A stretch of 64,000 nt of DNA from Monoplex corrugatus. Lineage: Eukaryota > Mollusca > Gastropoda > Littorinimorpha > Ranellidae. The DNA is taken from contig CM060306.1 in assembly GCA_030674185.1 (NCBI GenBank), positions 45,980,483 to 46,044,482 on the forward strand, in the 5' to 3' direction. Shown piece by piece: positions 12,320 through 23,500 of the stretch. The translations under genes were made by a program, and so were the position numbers. The notes beneath the pieces were generated by a model that ran no database searches, had not been told where the DNA came from, and was given only the letters and a program-made list of their open reading frames with translations. Every line of letters starts with the position of its first letter. Position 1 is the stretch's first letter.

Positions 12320-13200
12320 TTCTTCCTTTAGATCTTACATAAAAAGATCCTTTCTGTTCAGCAGTGCTTTCTCCTCCATTCACTCCCTGTCCCATTCCTG
12401 TCCTGTCCTCCTCCCACTTCCAGTATGCATGTGCTTTGCCTCTGTGCCTTTATGTTCTTTTGTCACTGTAAGTGAACGTCTGAGTGAACAATGAGAGTGG
12501 GCACATTGACTTGATTTATATATCAAAATTTAGCATTTTATATATCATGTCATTATTATTAATTGTTGTTATGTTCATCTGATTTCTTGTGATCGAGGAT
12601 TGTTGAAATGTGTGTGTGCTTCATGATGATTATTAAATGGGAAGGAAATAAGTTGTATATGCACTAAAATATGTCATTTCTATCCTGTGTATGTATTGTA
12701 AGGGCACACACATATTTATCAACATTCACTGTTACTTGTGCTCATTCATACTGCAAGCTCACACAGACATGTAGACAGACAAATCTTTATTGATAAAAAG
12801 CAAAACAAGATAAAATCTTTACCATATGCTCACAATAGCGTTTTCCTTTGGAATGAGATAGGGCTGTCAAATAGGATTGTGGAATCAAAGGACTGATTTC
12901 ATTGTAGCATAACATAATTGCTACTTCAAACAAAATATAAAACAAGGACATAATTTTTAAAACAATACATGTTTGTCAATAAAAGCAACATGCTGTACTC
13001 GTAATGAATGTGGGATATGCATTTGATTATGTGTTACAAAAGTTGGAATGTATTTGACAATGATAGAGGTAAATTTCTCACAGGTTTAATCATTTCATTT
13101 CTGTAAACATTAATGGACCTTTTCCACTCAACGAGGGGGACGGGGATGCTTGAGAGAAGGGAAAACAAAAGAAACATCACTGAATTAGTGAAATTATGAA
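12320..13200. other. No gene seen
   Basis: AT-rich sequence with no conserved reading frame, RNA gene or clear repeat boundary. 12780-13060 is notably A-rich but without ordered structure. Confidence 0.5.
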
Positions 13201-13206
13201 TTATGA

Positions 13207-13510
13207 AAGATTACTGGGTTGTCTGACTGTGTTAATAGAGCTGTGGATTCATGATCTCAGTCTGCCACATAAAAACTGGCCTTTTCTCTGCCAATCTTAA
13301 TGCTCCATCTATTCTAGTAATGTTAGTTTAATCTTTCTCTCCCTCCTTGTCTGCCTGCTTCCATTTCAAGACCTTGCCACCATGCTAGGTTTTATGTATA
13401 ATGCGCTGTGACTCTACCACATTATCACTGGTAAGTTTGGTGGAGCACATACAGAATTGTCTGAGTAGGATGAATTCCTCCTGAACAAACTCATATCCTG
13501 ATGAATACAA
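13207..13510 (+). mobile_element. SINE family S1, plus-strand copy
   Basis: Family S1 has a tRNA-like head (GAGCTGTGGATTC...), then CCACATAAAAACTGGCC, a pyrimidine-rich middle, and CTGAGTAGGATGAATTCCTC near the 3' side. Other copies in this window are at 15012, 15410, 17795, 21120, 21545, 25015 and 38690. This copy lacks a good B box. Confidence 0.55.
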
Positions 13511-13529
13511 TGAATCTCTTTTGGAAAAA

Positions 13530-15010
13530 AACAACAATAACAACAACAACAAAAAGTGTAAAATGTACACAAGTGTATGGAAAATTTCAGTAGTGACTGG
13601 AATAACATTTCAGTAGTGACTGGAATAACATAACTTGCTCAAGCTTTTATAAAAATGCCTGTTATATTTTCCTGGCTTATTTGGAGGTAAACGATCTTTT
13701 ACTATTTCCCCCTTCGCATAGACACTTTGTCTTTAGATTGAATTGTATCTTATAGTGTTATTAGTTTAAAAAAACAAAGAGTGTATTTTCCAGCACTGAA
13801 TAGGATAGGTAGGCCCTACCTATTCACAGCTGGGTGGACTGGAAGAAGCCACATGCACATAGATTCCTGAACCAGATTTGAATCTATACAGGCAGGACCA
13901 AGGTCTTGTCATTGCATAGCTCTTATGCTCACAGGAGAGGGTGATCCAAATAAACAATCTTCACTCATTTAGTGATCAATCCATTCACTTTGTGACTAGC
14001 TCACTCAGAGGTCTTGAAAACCTTTAGCTGTAATGTATGGTATACTAATACTAGTAATAGTAATAAATTAAAACAATGACATGTTAACAAACTCAGATGT
14101 CTAAAAATTTATTAGAAGGTAACAATGGCAATGACCTGCCAGCAGACTACCATTTACTGCAACAAATATAAAACTGAAATAGGGTGATTAATTACCTGTT
14201 GTCCCGTTAAGTAAAAATGGCAACAATCTGCCAGCAGACTATCATTTACTCCATTAAATATACAACTGAAAGAGGGTGATTAAATAATTTTGTCTCTTTT
14301 GTCAGTCAGAATATATCATTCATTCACATCATTTTGTATTGTTGATGTCACCATAAATAAACTCATGTGTGGTTAAAGAAATCATTTTCTCACACACACA
14401 CACAATTCAAATAGAAAAAACAACAACAACAAAAGAAATGTCAATAACAAATTATCTCATAAGCATTTGATCCTCAAACTAGTAAGTTTCTGTATTTGAT
14501 AACAGACAATTAAAGACAATAGCAACAATAAAAAGTAAGATATCTGAACAAACCTACCTACGAAACCTCAGAATGTTTGCAACTTGTAAAAATAAAATGT
14601 ATGAATTATGATTTAAAACAAACTGTTCAATAGCTAAACCAAACAAACATACAAACAGAAAAGCGCAAAACAATGTATATTTGATATACTGTGACAAGAT
14701 TATTTCATTCACTATTTAAACAGAAACATCAATCACTTGAATCAGTGTGCATAGTAATACATACATTATGCAAACAATCAGATACAGAAATAAATCAATT
14801 TCTCTCTCCTTCATTAACTAGAGTAGACAGTTTCATATCTTTACTTCTTTAATTAAATATAACATTTGCCTAGCTGCTGAACAACAATTACAAGAGCACA
14901 GTTTTCAATTAATTACACTTGCTCAAAACAAAAAATAAGACAGTCCTCTGTACAACTACTGTCATGGAGATGGGGAGTAATGCGTCCTGTGAACGACACC
15001 ACAATGGTCA
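13530..15010. other. AT-rich intergenic sequence, no gene seen
   Basis: Contains short direct repeats such as a repeat of CAGTAGTGACTGGAATAAC near 13590-13630 and two copies of a motif CTGCCAGCAGACTA with ATTTACT at 14137 and 14229. There is no coding signal. Confidence 0.5.
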
Positions 15011-15011
15011 G

Positions 15012-15295
15012 AGCATCAAGTTTCAGTTTCAGTTTTTCAGGATGATGTCTCCATGATTGGAAGGAATTCCATATGCACCAATGTCACAGATGCCATGTGA
15101 TGGAGAAGATCAAACCATGATCATGGCACAACCCTTAAGCCTGCATAAGCCCATGACCTGGCCTTGGGGCTTTTTCTGGGAGCATTACAGTAGGCATGAA
15201 CAAATATGCCAGTTTTTACACTGCATGCTGGGACTGAACTTGACACACCAGATCTCAAGTCTGTGGTACTTTCAAAACATCCAGCCAGCTTCCAC
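15012..15295 (-). mobile_element. SINE family S1, minus-strand copy with CTGAAA tail
   Basis: Read on the minus strand it starts GGCTGGATGTTTTGAAAG, passes a B-box-like AAGTTCAGTCCCAGC, and ends with CTGAAAAACTGAAACTGAAA. The repeated ACTGAA tail is a simple 3' tail of the kind expected for a SINE mobilised by a LINE. It is the best copy for defining the 3' end of S1. Confidence 0.62.
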
Positions 15296-15409
15296 AATTA
15301 CGAACACACACAGAGGCACACAGACTCTGCCAAATATCATTTCCACTTTGAGGTAATTTTGTTCCCTAGAACATGTCATGTATTTGCTATATAAACTAAG
15401 TCACAACAG

Positions 15410-15615
15410 GCTGACTGTTTATGGTTGAAGGAGCTGTGGGATCATGATGTGATGTCTTTCAAGTTCAATTCCAGCTTGCAACATAAAACCTGGCCTGTTC
15501 GCTGCTTGTTTAAATATTCCTATCATCCTGGTGGTGTCAGCGTTTCATACGTCCCATTTTTTCTTCCCACATTTCATGTCTAGACATTGCCAGTGCTTAT
15601 GATTTTACACAGGCT
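15410..15615 (+). mobile_element. SINE family S1, plus-strand copy (5' part)
   Basis: Shares AGGAGCTGTGGGATCATGAT, AAGTTCAATTCCAGC (B-box-like) and ACATAAAACCTGGCC with the other S1 copies. It ends at the TTAA-type repeats near 15618. Confidence 0.58.
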
Positions 15616-15705
15616 CAACCTTTTGACTCCTGCACCCTATGTACCAACTGCAAAAAGTTAACCCTTTGACTCCCGCACCCTATCTACCTACTGCAAAAAC
15701 TTAAC

Positions 15706-16033
15706 CAGACCTGCCAACCCTGACTTTTAAGTTGGAGTATTTGTCCAGGAAAAATGGAGTATTTTTGAAAATATTGGTGTATTCTGAGTGCGCAGCGCCG
15801 AAGGCGCAAGCTAACTAGGGGGGTCCGGGGGCATGCCCCCCCGGAAAATTTTTAAAGAATTGGTGCAAATCTGTGCAATCTAGAGCATTCTGAGCCCAAA
15901 AATTCACTTTCTAATGGTACTTGATTTTTTTATCTTTAATTTTTTTTTCGTCGTATTTTTTATTAAGTATTGGTCGTATTTTGAGTAAACTGGCGTACTA
16001 AATACGCCAAAATCGTATGGGTTGGCAGGTCTG
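15706..16033. mobile_element. 328-bp MITE with 15-bp perfect terminal inverted repeats
   Basis: The ends are CAGACCTGCCAACCC (15706-15720) and its exact complement GGGTTGGCAGGTCTG (16019-16033). A 6-bp direct repeat CTTAAC directly abuts both sides (15700-15705 and 16034-16039). The interior is non-coding and holds a GC-rich hairpin region near 15787-15845 (GCGCCGAAGGCGC and GGGGGCATGCCCCC). The superfamily is uncertain: CAG...CTG ends suggest hAT, but the TTAA inside the duplication would suit a piggyBac or Kolobok type. Confidence 0.82.
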
Positions 16034-16038
16034 CTTAA

Positions 16039-16246
16039 CCCTTTGATTCCCTCATCTATCCACCAACTTCCCCTCCCGCACCCTATCTACCTACTGCAAA
16101 AACTTACCTTTGACTCCCTCACCCTATCCACAAGCTTCCTGCAGGAAGCTGGTGGACAGGATGAGGGAATCAAAGGTTAAGTTTTTGCTTTGCTTGCACA
16201 GATGATAATGCAGGATGCTGGTGGACAGGGTGCGGGAGTCAAAGGG
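16039..16246. mobile_element. TTAA-flanked MITE with CCCTTTGA ends
   Basis: TTAA at 16035-16038 and 16247-16250 brackets inverted ends CCCTTTGATTCCCTCA and (complement) CCCTTTGACTCCCGCA, followed on both sides by CCACCA. An inner palindrome AAGCTTCCTGCAGGAAGCT lies at about 16133-16151. Related half-units occur at 15618-15705, 51376-51402 and 59417-59470. The TTAA target fits a piggyBac-type source. Confidence 0.65.
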
Positions 16247-16259
16247 TTAAGGAGTCTGC

Positions 16260-17215
16260 CAGATAATAACTGACATCTGCATGAAGGGATGATGGAATTA
16301 TGTAATGGCAATGAATCTCTCATGAACAAATTCCAAACCTAAACTGAATTGAGCAGGAAATTGAGATAAATAATTCATTTTTGTATTTTGAAAGTGGGGA
16401 TATAAGTATCATTCATTTCCGTATTTTGAAAGAGGGGAATATAAATATCACTATTTGATTACTGCCCACATCAACTGTAAAACAAGCCAACACACACACA
16501 TGTGAATCAATTTATTAAGTGAATTCCAATCCACATATTGACAAAGGCTTAACATTTGCAAACTCTGAGGTACTTTATACAGCAGTAACTGAATGTCATA
16601 ATAAGCCACTTAATAGTGTAATAACTGAATGGCATAAAAGTTAAAAAAAAAAAAAATGCATAATCTAAATAAGGTAATGGTATGGTGGCTACATGCAACA
16701 GAATCCCTGTGACAAAGTGCTCAGGTTTTATGATGTGCATGATAAAACTGACAGACACCAGGCTATAAATTTGCACAAGTTGAAACTTAACTGAAGGACA
16801 GAATTCTCCTCCACCTTACATACTGTTTCTATTTTAACTCAGTTAACATAATTATTAGGGAGTCTGAACACAGTTAAATCACCAGTTCATTGTTACACAA
16901 ATATTCAATTAATAGATGAATAAAATTACTTTCTACATAAAAACCATAAACGATTCCAAATACATCAATATTCATATAACCCATATATACAAATGAAAAT
17001 CTGATAAGAAATTACAATAAATGTTGTCCAATAACAGTCTGCACTTCATCACAACGCATATGTAGAAATATTTGTACAGAAATCTTTTGAAATGATGCAC
17101 TCGATGTCAACAGCAAATATTCTGAATCTATAAAAGTGGCAAAGAGATCAATGCAAAATACCATTGTTTAACGATTGTCACAGATACGCTTTGTTATGAG
17201 AAACTAAGGCATCTC
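16260..17215. other. ADPRM 3' flank, no further gene
   Basis: No coding signal. The complement of AATAAA (TTTATT) at 16510-16515 is a possible minus-strand poly(A) signal about 700 bp past the ADPRM stop. Two similar short units near 16375 and 16415 (TTTTGAAAG with GGGGATATAA) form a small tandem pair. Confidence 0.35.
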
Positions 17216-17221
17216 TACAGG

Positions 17222-20195
17222 TCAAGAACGTTGATGTTTTGGGACACCCAGAGTGTACCTGAGGGGCATAGTCACTGAAGGAACAACACCATGTCCTTGT
17301 ATTTCCAGGGCTCTTTCACACAGAAAAGCAGTGGCATAGGCATCGGTGCCAGGTTTTGTTTCAATCACTCCGTTCATGACAAGGTGATGAAGTCCTGCTG
17401 AGTCCACAGAGTAGGAGCCATCATGGGAGTGCCCATTTATGCATCCCACAACACAGTGGTGAGAGTGAATCACATTCAGCACTTCCGGGTAGTTCCAGGC
17501 CAGACAGGTTCCTTGGTCAGAATATTCATCTTCCACCACGGGGTTCAGCTGAACATGACCTGGTGAACAGAACAAATCAGCTCAGACTACAGTGTGAAAA
17601 CAAAATGAAACAATTTGATGATTAACAATGAACTCCACTCCTCCTTCCTCTATTCCTGATTGCCTGTTAGCTATTCTTATGCCATACTATGTAATGATTG
17701 ATAGACAGGTTAAAAATCATAAAGTCCGTGCCAGAAAGTATAATCCTAAGGTCAATCAGAAGTACAGTAACAGAGTTTGTTTGTAGTTTGTCTGTTCAAG
17801 AGAGATTCACTGCACTCAGACAATTCCATGCACACTCCAACCATGCCTACCAGGAGTTATCTGGCAGACACCCTGAGCCATCATATTATCCTTTAAGTAA
17901 GCAAGGTCTTGAAATGGTGAGGGGGGGGGGGGGGGAGGGGGAGGAATGTATGAAACATTCATTAAGCTGATATCACCAGAATGATAGAAATGTTAACACG
18001 GGCAACAAACAGGCCAAGTTTTAATGTGGCAGGCTGGAACTGAACTCAAGGTATCAGATCTTGAGTCCACAGCTCTATCAAAAGAAACATCCAGCCCATG
18101 TACAGTAATAGAAATTAGAAATCTCAAATACTGTCAGATCTGCATTTTAAGGGTGGACCCCATTCCTCTCCTTTGTGCATTATCATGCTCACTTCTAAAG
18201 AAGGTTAGGTACCAACTCACAAAAAGTGGACTGGACACCAGGTGCACCAAATTTTTCTCCCTGAGTACTAGTTATCCATTCTTACACCGCTGTCCTTTAG
18301 GTTAGGTAAGTAAGAAGGCAGAGACCTCCAAACTCATATCAGCATTTTGAGGTAGATACCACTTATCTGCCTTATTGCTCTGCTTTCCAGCTCTCAAACA
18401 TGAAACAACTGAATTGAGAGTAGTGTTGGGGATTCACAAGAAATTATTGTTAATGTCACACAGAGCCACCACAAGAAAATCAGTTTTGTGAACATGTTCT
18501 AAACTTTTGTTCACTCTTCTGTGTCTTCAGAAAACAACACAAAAACTGAGCAGTGGCCAAATGAGGCAACTCTGAAAGAACAGTTTTTGGGACAACAAAG
18601 ATGATTTATTTTCCATTATTATCATTGTTGTTGCTGTTTAAAGCCTAGTCAACTGCACAAAGCCATATCAGGGCTATAACCATTGCACAATGCAGGCCTA
18701 CACAACACCACAATGACCCTAAAAAAATTAAAAAGAAGAAAATTAAGTAAACACAACAATGCATTTGCACACATTATACACTTGAGAATATGCCCCTGGC
18801 ATTGACCAAATGTTCCATCCAACGTATCACCAGGAGGGTTAAACAACTGAGGACAAACAGAACTAAGGATACTAGAACATACATAAAAACTGCCCTATAA
18901 TCGCTTCTGCATGTCATATTTCCACAGAGCCAAAAAATGTTAATATATTAACCCATTTATTAATCCTAATAGAAACTAAGAAAGTATATAAAGTTAATAG
19001 AACATACATGTATACAGATGAATGGACCAGCAATGCATAAAATGATAAGAGATGACAGAAAGCAAAAGAGCAAGGCAGAAACAATGACAGAAAAGAGGAA
19101 ATTTCTTGCACAGAATATTCATAAGGTGGAGGTATCGTTTTCATGAAAAAGCCCCATGCGGGGAAAGGGCTCAATGAAGATGATAAAGTTCATCTTCACC
19201 ACTGGACTGAATACTGATTTTGAGGTTTACACACACACACACACACACATATAAGACAAGACAAGACAAGACAAGACAAGACAAACAATCCCAAACCTAA
19301 AATCTTCCAACTATTCCAGTTTTGATTCAACACATTATCATGAGTATGCAGTACATAACATAACAATGAAAATGCATTATACCCTCTACTGATCAAAATA
19401 TTTGATCAAGTGGGAGAAAACTAATGGGATGCACAATTTTGAAAACACTTTTGCTACAAAATTAAGTAAAACAAATGATGTAAACATTTTCATCAAGGCC
19501 AACAACTCACCACATATAAGAACATTCTGTTGTTTGGAATCTGCATCAGTCAACTGTTTATCCAACCAAACCAGCTGCTGTTTCCCAATGCCACCATTGT
19601 ACGCTAAAAACCGCTTGGCAATCCCCACCAAACCAATAGCTGAGTTCTTCTCTTTGTTGGGATTATTCTGTTCCAGAATGTTTTTAGCTTCTATGAAGTG
19701 TGGATGATCTGGGCAGTCGTTAAAGCCAAGCACGCTCAAGTCATAAGAATCCAAAACCACCAGCCTCAGCTGTGGATGCACTAACACAGAGTAGTACAAA
19801 GCACCCTCAACACTCTCAACATCAGGCAGAGTGCTACAATTGAGTTCAGACTTGAGGCATTCCGTATGAGTCAGGTTGTACAGCTCATGGTTGCCTACCA
19901 TATGATAGGTGGGACATGTAATCTCTTTGAACGGAGCCAAGGCAGCTTTCAAGGCATTTTCTGCTGCCAGTGCCCCTTTTCTCCGCTTGTTCACACCATC
20001 AATGAGGTCTCCCAACTGGACAACAAACGCAAGGTCGTTGTGGGATTCTTTCCAAGTGGTGATAGTTTTTTTGAGGTATTCTAGAGCTGCCCTGTAGTAG
20101 CGTCGCCTTGTCTGGGCAAAGTTGGCACCATCATCTTCATCAGCGTACTGTACATCAGCAATCAGTCCAAACACAAGCTGGTAGTGTTCAGTCAT
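17222..20195 (-). CDS. ADPRM: ADPRM, Mn-dependent ADP-ribose/CDP-alcohol diphosphatase
   Basis: This metallophosphatase hydrolyses ADP-ribose, CDP-choline and related diphosphates to monophosphates in the cytosol. Two coding exons, 20195-19511 (685 nt) and 17559-17222 (338 nt), join in phase 1 through a GT...AG intron to give 340 residues, close to the 342 of human ADPRM. Metal-binding motifs are in order: GLIADVQYAD (Asp14), GDLID (62-66), GNHE (101-104), the His in CGHVQ right at the exon junction, and GHSHDG near residue 272. LAWNYPEV and NGVIET are also conserved. I chose MTEHYQ as the start because an acceptor (TTTCAG) lies 13 nt upstream of this ATG, so upstream in-frame Met codons are intronic. 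The intron holds S1 and other SINE copies and a 15-base G run. All catalytic motifs are intact, so it is probably functional. Confidence 0.95.
17795..18085 (-). mobile_element. SINE family S1, minus-strand copy
   Basis: On the minus strand it begins GGATGTTTCTTTTGATAGAG, has GAGTTCAGTTCCAGCC as a B-box-like motif and continues into the CACATTAAAACTTGGCC block. It lies in the ADPRM intron and contains the G run at 17921-17935. Confidence 0.58.
17919..17943. repeat. Poly-G tract
   Basis: Fifteen consecutive G followed by AGGGGGAGG on the plus strand, a strong potential G-quadruplex. It lies in the ADPRM intron, on the template-complementary side. Confidence 0.9.
18612..18860 (-). mobile_element. 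Dispersed SINE-like repeat (GTTATAGCCCT family), copy 2
   Basis: Inverted relative of the copy at 12045-12290, sharing the CAGGGGCAT, GGTTATAGCCCT and GGCTTTGTGCAGTTG blocks and an AACAACAATGATAATAATGG tail on the minus strand. Confidence 0.6.
19229..19284. repeat. (CA)n followed by (ACAAG)n
   Basis: Ten CA repeats, then six copies of ACAAG, in the ADPRM intron. Confidence 0.93.
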
Positions 20196-20438
20196 CGTGT
20201 TCACTTTCCTGAAAGAAACAACAAAACAATGTAAATACAAAAATACTGATGACAAAAGTAACTGTTCAGTGCGCAAGTGCATACATGCACTGTATGTAAA
20301 TTATGTGTCTGAGTGCACACATCATAAACACATACCACAATCAATCATACATCATAAACACATACACAATCATATCCATATCGCACCACACCAAGAATAA
20401 ACATGATAAAAAAGAACAACAAATGTAACTTTCATTTT

Positions 20439-20439
<1 letters not shown>

Positions 20440-20490
<51 letters not shown>
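20440..20490. repeat. (CA)n microsatellite
   Basis: About 25 CA repeats followed by AATATATATATATA, upstream of the ADPRM coding start. Confidence 0.95.
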
Positions 20491-20492
<2 letters not shown>

Positions 20493-20554
20493 TATATATA
20501 TATACCAATATACATAAATAATAATATTATGTGTGAAATGTAGAAACTTTTACA

Positions 20555-21000
20555 ACAATGAAGTCACAAGATTGAGGGCATTTGCATGGTCAGGAGGCTG
20601 GAAGCTTGTGTCAATACCAAACAGTGTTAACCTTGAAGGTACAAAAAATTTGTCATTTTTTATGACAGGGTCAGGAAACAATCTTCATGTTATGAGAAGA
20701 ACAACTGAATTATCAGGCAATCCATTCAAGCAACAATGTGTTTCAAGGAAGTCCAGGGGGCCGTATAGGTCCCTGGCGGGTCCAGGGGCAGAGCCCCTAG
20801 TGGGGGTCTGGGAGCGTTGCCCCCAGAAGCTGAAGCATTTTAATCTAGTAAATGGAAATTTAACCCCTCTGGTGAAAGATAAATCAAGTATTTTAATAAA
20901 AGAAAAAAAGGGCACAAGCATTGTTAATGATGAACAAAACATGAAAATACTTCCCTTTCGCAGATATCCGCGAATTCGCGGACATTTGGATTGCCTGATT
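20555..21000. other. Possible non-autonomous DNA transposon remnant
   Basis: The block holds a GC-rich hairpin-prone segment at about 20750-20830 (GGGTCCAGGGGCAGAGCCCC), unlike the AT-rich surroundings, and a perfect 16-bp palindrome TCCGCGAATTCGCGGA near 20967-20982. An open frame of 162 codons crosses it on the plus strand but shows no recognisable protein. I could not find terminal inverted repeats. Confidence 0.3.
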
Positions 21001-21119
21001 ATACAAGGTCACAACCATTAGCCCACTAGCTAAACCCCCCCACCCTTAAAACAAAAAACAAAAAAATCAGGGGGAGAAACAATTCTCAGGGGTTGTCAAT
21101 TAGACCCTTCTCCTTCTAC

Positions 21120-21440
21120 TGAGGCGGCCATAGACACAAGAAGAGGGATCTCAGTTCAGTTCCAGCATACCACATAAAAACTTGCTTCTTTCAGTCTTTG
21201 CTGCCCATCTTAATGCTCTGATCATTCTGGTGGAGTCAGCTTATTGTTTTGTAGGTTGTATTTTCCAGCCTCCCTCCAACCCTACCCCTTTCCATTACAA
21301 GATTATGCCAGCACATATAATTTAGTGCATGCTCAAGGAGTTTGCCAGAACATTACTGGCAGATTTGGGAGGAGCACAAATGGAACTGTCTGAGCATGAT
21401 GAATCCCTCTTGAAAACATTCAGAGCTAGAACTTCAAATG
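21120..21440 (+). mobile_element. SINE family S1, plus-strand copy
   Basis: Contains TTCAGTTCCAGCATACCAC (B-box-like), ACATAAAAACTTGC, ATCTTAATGCTC and CTGAGCATGATGAATCCCTC in the same order as the copy at 13207. Confidence 0.62.
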
Positions 21441-21544
21441 GGAAAAACTCTTCAAAAGCTCAAAACTTCAAGGACAGATTTGATTGTGGACTTGCTACAC
21501 ATTGGCCTCATTAGTTATTCAGCCTGCCACATGCTTGTGGCTGA

Positions 21545-21720
21545 GCACCGCCTTCAAAATGATGGTTCAGTTTCGACAGTTTCTCAAGATAATGTCCCCC
21601 CATTCCAAAGAATTCCATATGCACTGATGCCAGTGATGCTGTGAAATAGAAAAGATCCAAAATGATCATGCCCATAAGCCTTAAGCCTGCACATAAGCCT
21701 ATGCGTAAGAAAGACCTTGA
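21545..21720 (-). mobile_element. SINE family S1, minus-strand 3' part
   Basis: Shares ATTCCATATGCAC, GATCATG and AAGCCTGCATAAGCC-like blocks with the 15012 copy. A tail-like CAGTTTCGACAGTTTC lies at the left end. Confidence 0.5.
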
Positions 21721-22019
21721 GGTCCTACTAATGTATGGGTTTTATATCTAAAATATTTTTGTATCAGTCTGTCAATGGAACAATCTACACATGTCTCAAT
21801 CTGTAATGTAATTAAAAGGAGGACCAGGATGAAAACACAACCATCCCCCTAGTAGAAACTCACCAATCAGTAGTTCAAACAATGAAAAAATAACTAAGAT
21901 AAATATAATGGATGAAAACACATTCAGCCCCCTAGTACAAACTTACCTCACCAACATCTTATACAATCATATCACAGAAATCCCCCCCCACCCACCCATA
22001 CACACACACTCAATAAGAT

Positions 22020-22395
22020 ACATAGCCTCATGTGCCCATCAACATGATTATCTTAGCGTCTCCATTATCTCAACATCATAACTTCATGTGCCTATCAACA
22101 TGATTAATGTATCATCTTCATTATCCCAACAACAGCCTCGTGTGCTCACCAACATGATCAATTTATTGTCTTTATTATCCCAACAACATAGCCTCATAAG
22201 CTCACCGACATGATCAATTTATTATCGTCATTATCCCAACAACATAGCCTCGTGTGCTCACCAACATGATCAATTTATTGTCTTTATTATCCCAACAACA
22301 TAGCCTCGTGTGCTCACTAACAAAATCAATTTATTGTCTTCATCATTCCCACATAGTAGCCTCATGTGCTCACCAACATGATTAATTCATTCCAA
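22020..22395. repeat. 56-bp minisatellite, about 6-7 copies
   Basis: The unit contains TAGCCTCGTGTGCTCACC, AACATGATCAATTTATTG and TTATCCCAACAACA. Starts near 22134, 22190, 22246, 22302 and 22358 give a 56-bp period; outer copies are more diverged. Confidence 0.92.
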
Positions 22396-22437
22396 CTCCT
22401 CCAGATCATCCTCCACCCCGCATAAAAACAAACATCA

Positions 22438-22471
22438 CACACACACACACACACACAACACACACACACAC
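22438..22471. repeat. (CA)n microsatellite
   Basis: Two short CA runs broken by one AACA interruption. Confidence 0.9.
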
Positions 22472-22804
22472 AGTTAACACAAAGAAACAAGCATGAACTT
22501 TTTTGGTTTGTTTTTGTTTTTTGTTTTTTTGCTACATATAGTCCTACGAGTTATGGGACAACCTTTACTTTTTTGTTGTTGTTGTCCTACTGCTCAATGA
22601 CAAATGTCTATGCCCTTGACAAAAATCCTAAGGAGTGAAAACAAAAGTTTGAAAATTTTGATCAGTCATGAATAGTGAAAATACACATCAGAGACGTCCC
22701 ATTAAAGCATCAGATAATGATAAAATAAACCTAAGCCCTAATATTTATAATATATCTAGGTTTAGGCTATTTGCAGATCTATCATCTGCGGTGTTCGGAC
22801 TTAC

Positions 22805-23500
22805 CGGTACTGTCTCAGTCTCAACAAATTCGCTGTCTTCATAAGGCAGAAATCGAACGTTAAAAGTAGGTGACCCACCTCAGCACTTCTGACTGGATGT
22901 TTTTACACTGTCTCTTTTAAGGGTGTGGAGGAATCCGTCAAAACCTCCACGTGGTGGAAATCCGGATTTCTAAAAATAAAAAAGCATGACGTTCGCCTAG
23001 TCACTAGTGTATGGCGGTTTAAATACTAAAATGTTCTGTTCCTGTAAAATGCGAGGGGCTTGCTTTTGACAAGGACTCTTTGCGCTGTATAAGTGAAATC
23101 ATTATTATCATCAAGATTTTCATTATCAAATAGATCTAGATAAACTAGAATAGTAGATCTACGTAAAGAGTTAAAATACTCATTTCGCAATCTGCGGCAA
23201 TCAGCACGCAATCAATCATAACTGATTGTCTGATACTATAGACAATGTTCATATTAACATTATAAACATGATCGAACAAAATCAAAAGTTGTATTTCAGT
23301 TGCTATCCAGTACAAGACGACGAATAAACCACATGTAAACCATGGTTGCTAAATGACAATTCTGTTATACCTGGTAGATATTTTTCAGCTGATGAGAGCA
23401 ATTGTTTTCTTACGTAGCCAAACCTACTAGGCTATACCGTTTCCGTCACGACTCCTTTACGCTACCGAAGGGAAATAACTATTAAATATACCAAACGCGT
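22805..23500 (-). promoter_or_regulatory. Probable ADPRM 5' leader and promoter region
   Basis: Two minus-strand splice donors fit an untranslated first exon for ADPRM, whose coding exon starts with an acceptor at 20209-20210. One is ACCG/GTAAGT ending an exon at 22805. The other is CTAC/GTAAGA ending an exon at 23414. Sequence just upstream of the second (23415-23480) has a locally higher GC content (TTTCCGTCACGACTCC) than its surroundings. Either or both could be used; no TATA box is evident. Confidence 0.35.

Noticed and set aside
20533..21021. Plus-strand frame of 162 codons
   Set aside because: No recognisable domain, crosses a GC-rich repeat-like block, and lies antisense to the ADPRM leader.
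22020..22395. CRISPR-like array
   Set aside because: Units are contiguous 56-bp repeats with no unique spacers, in an animal genome; it is a minisatellite.
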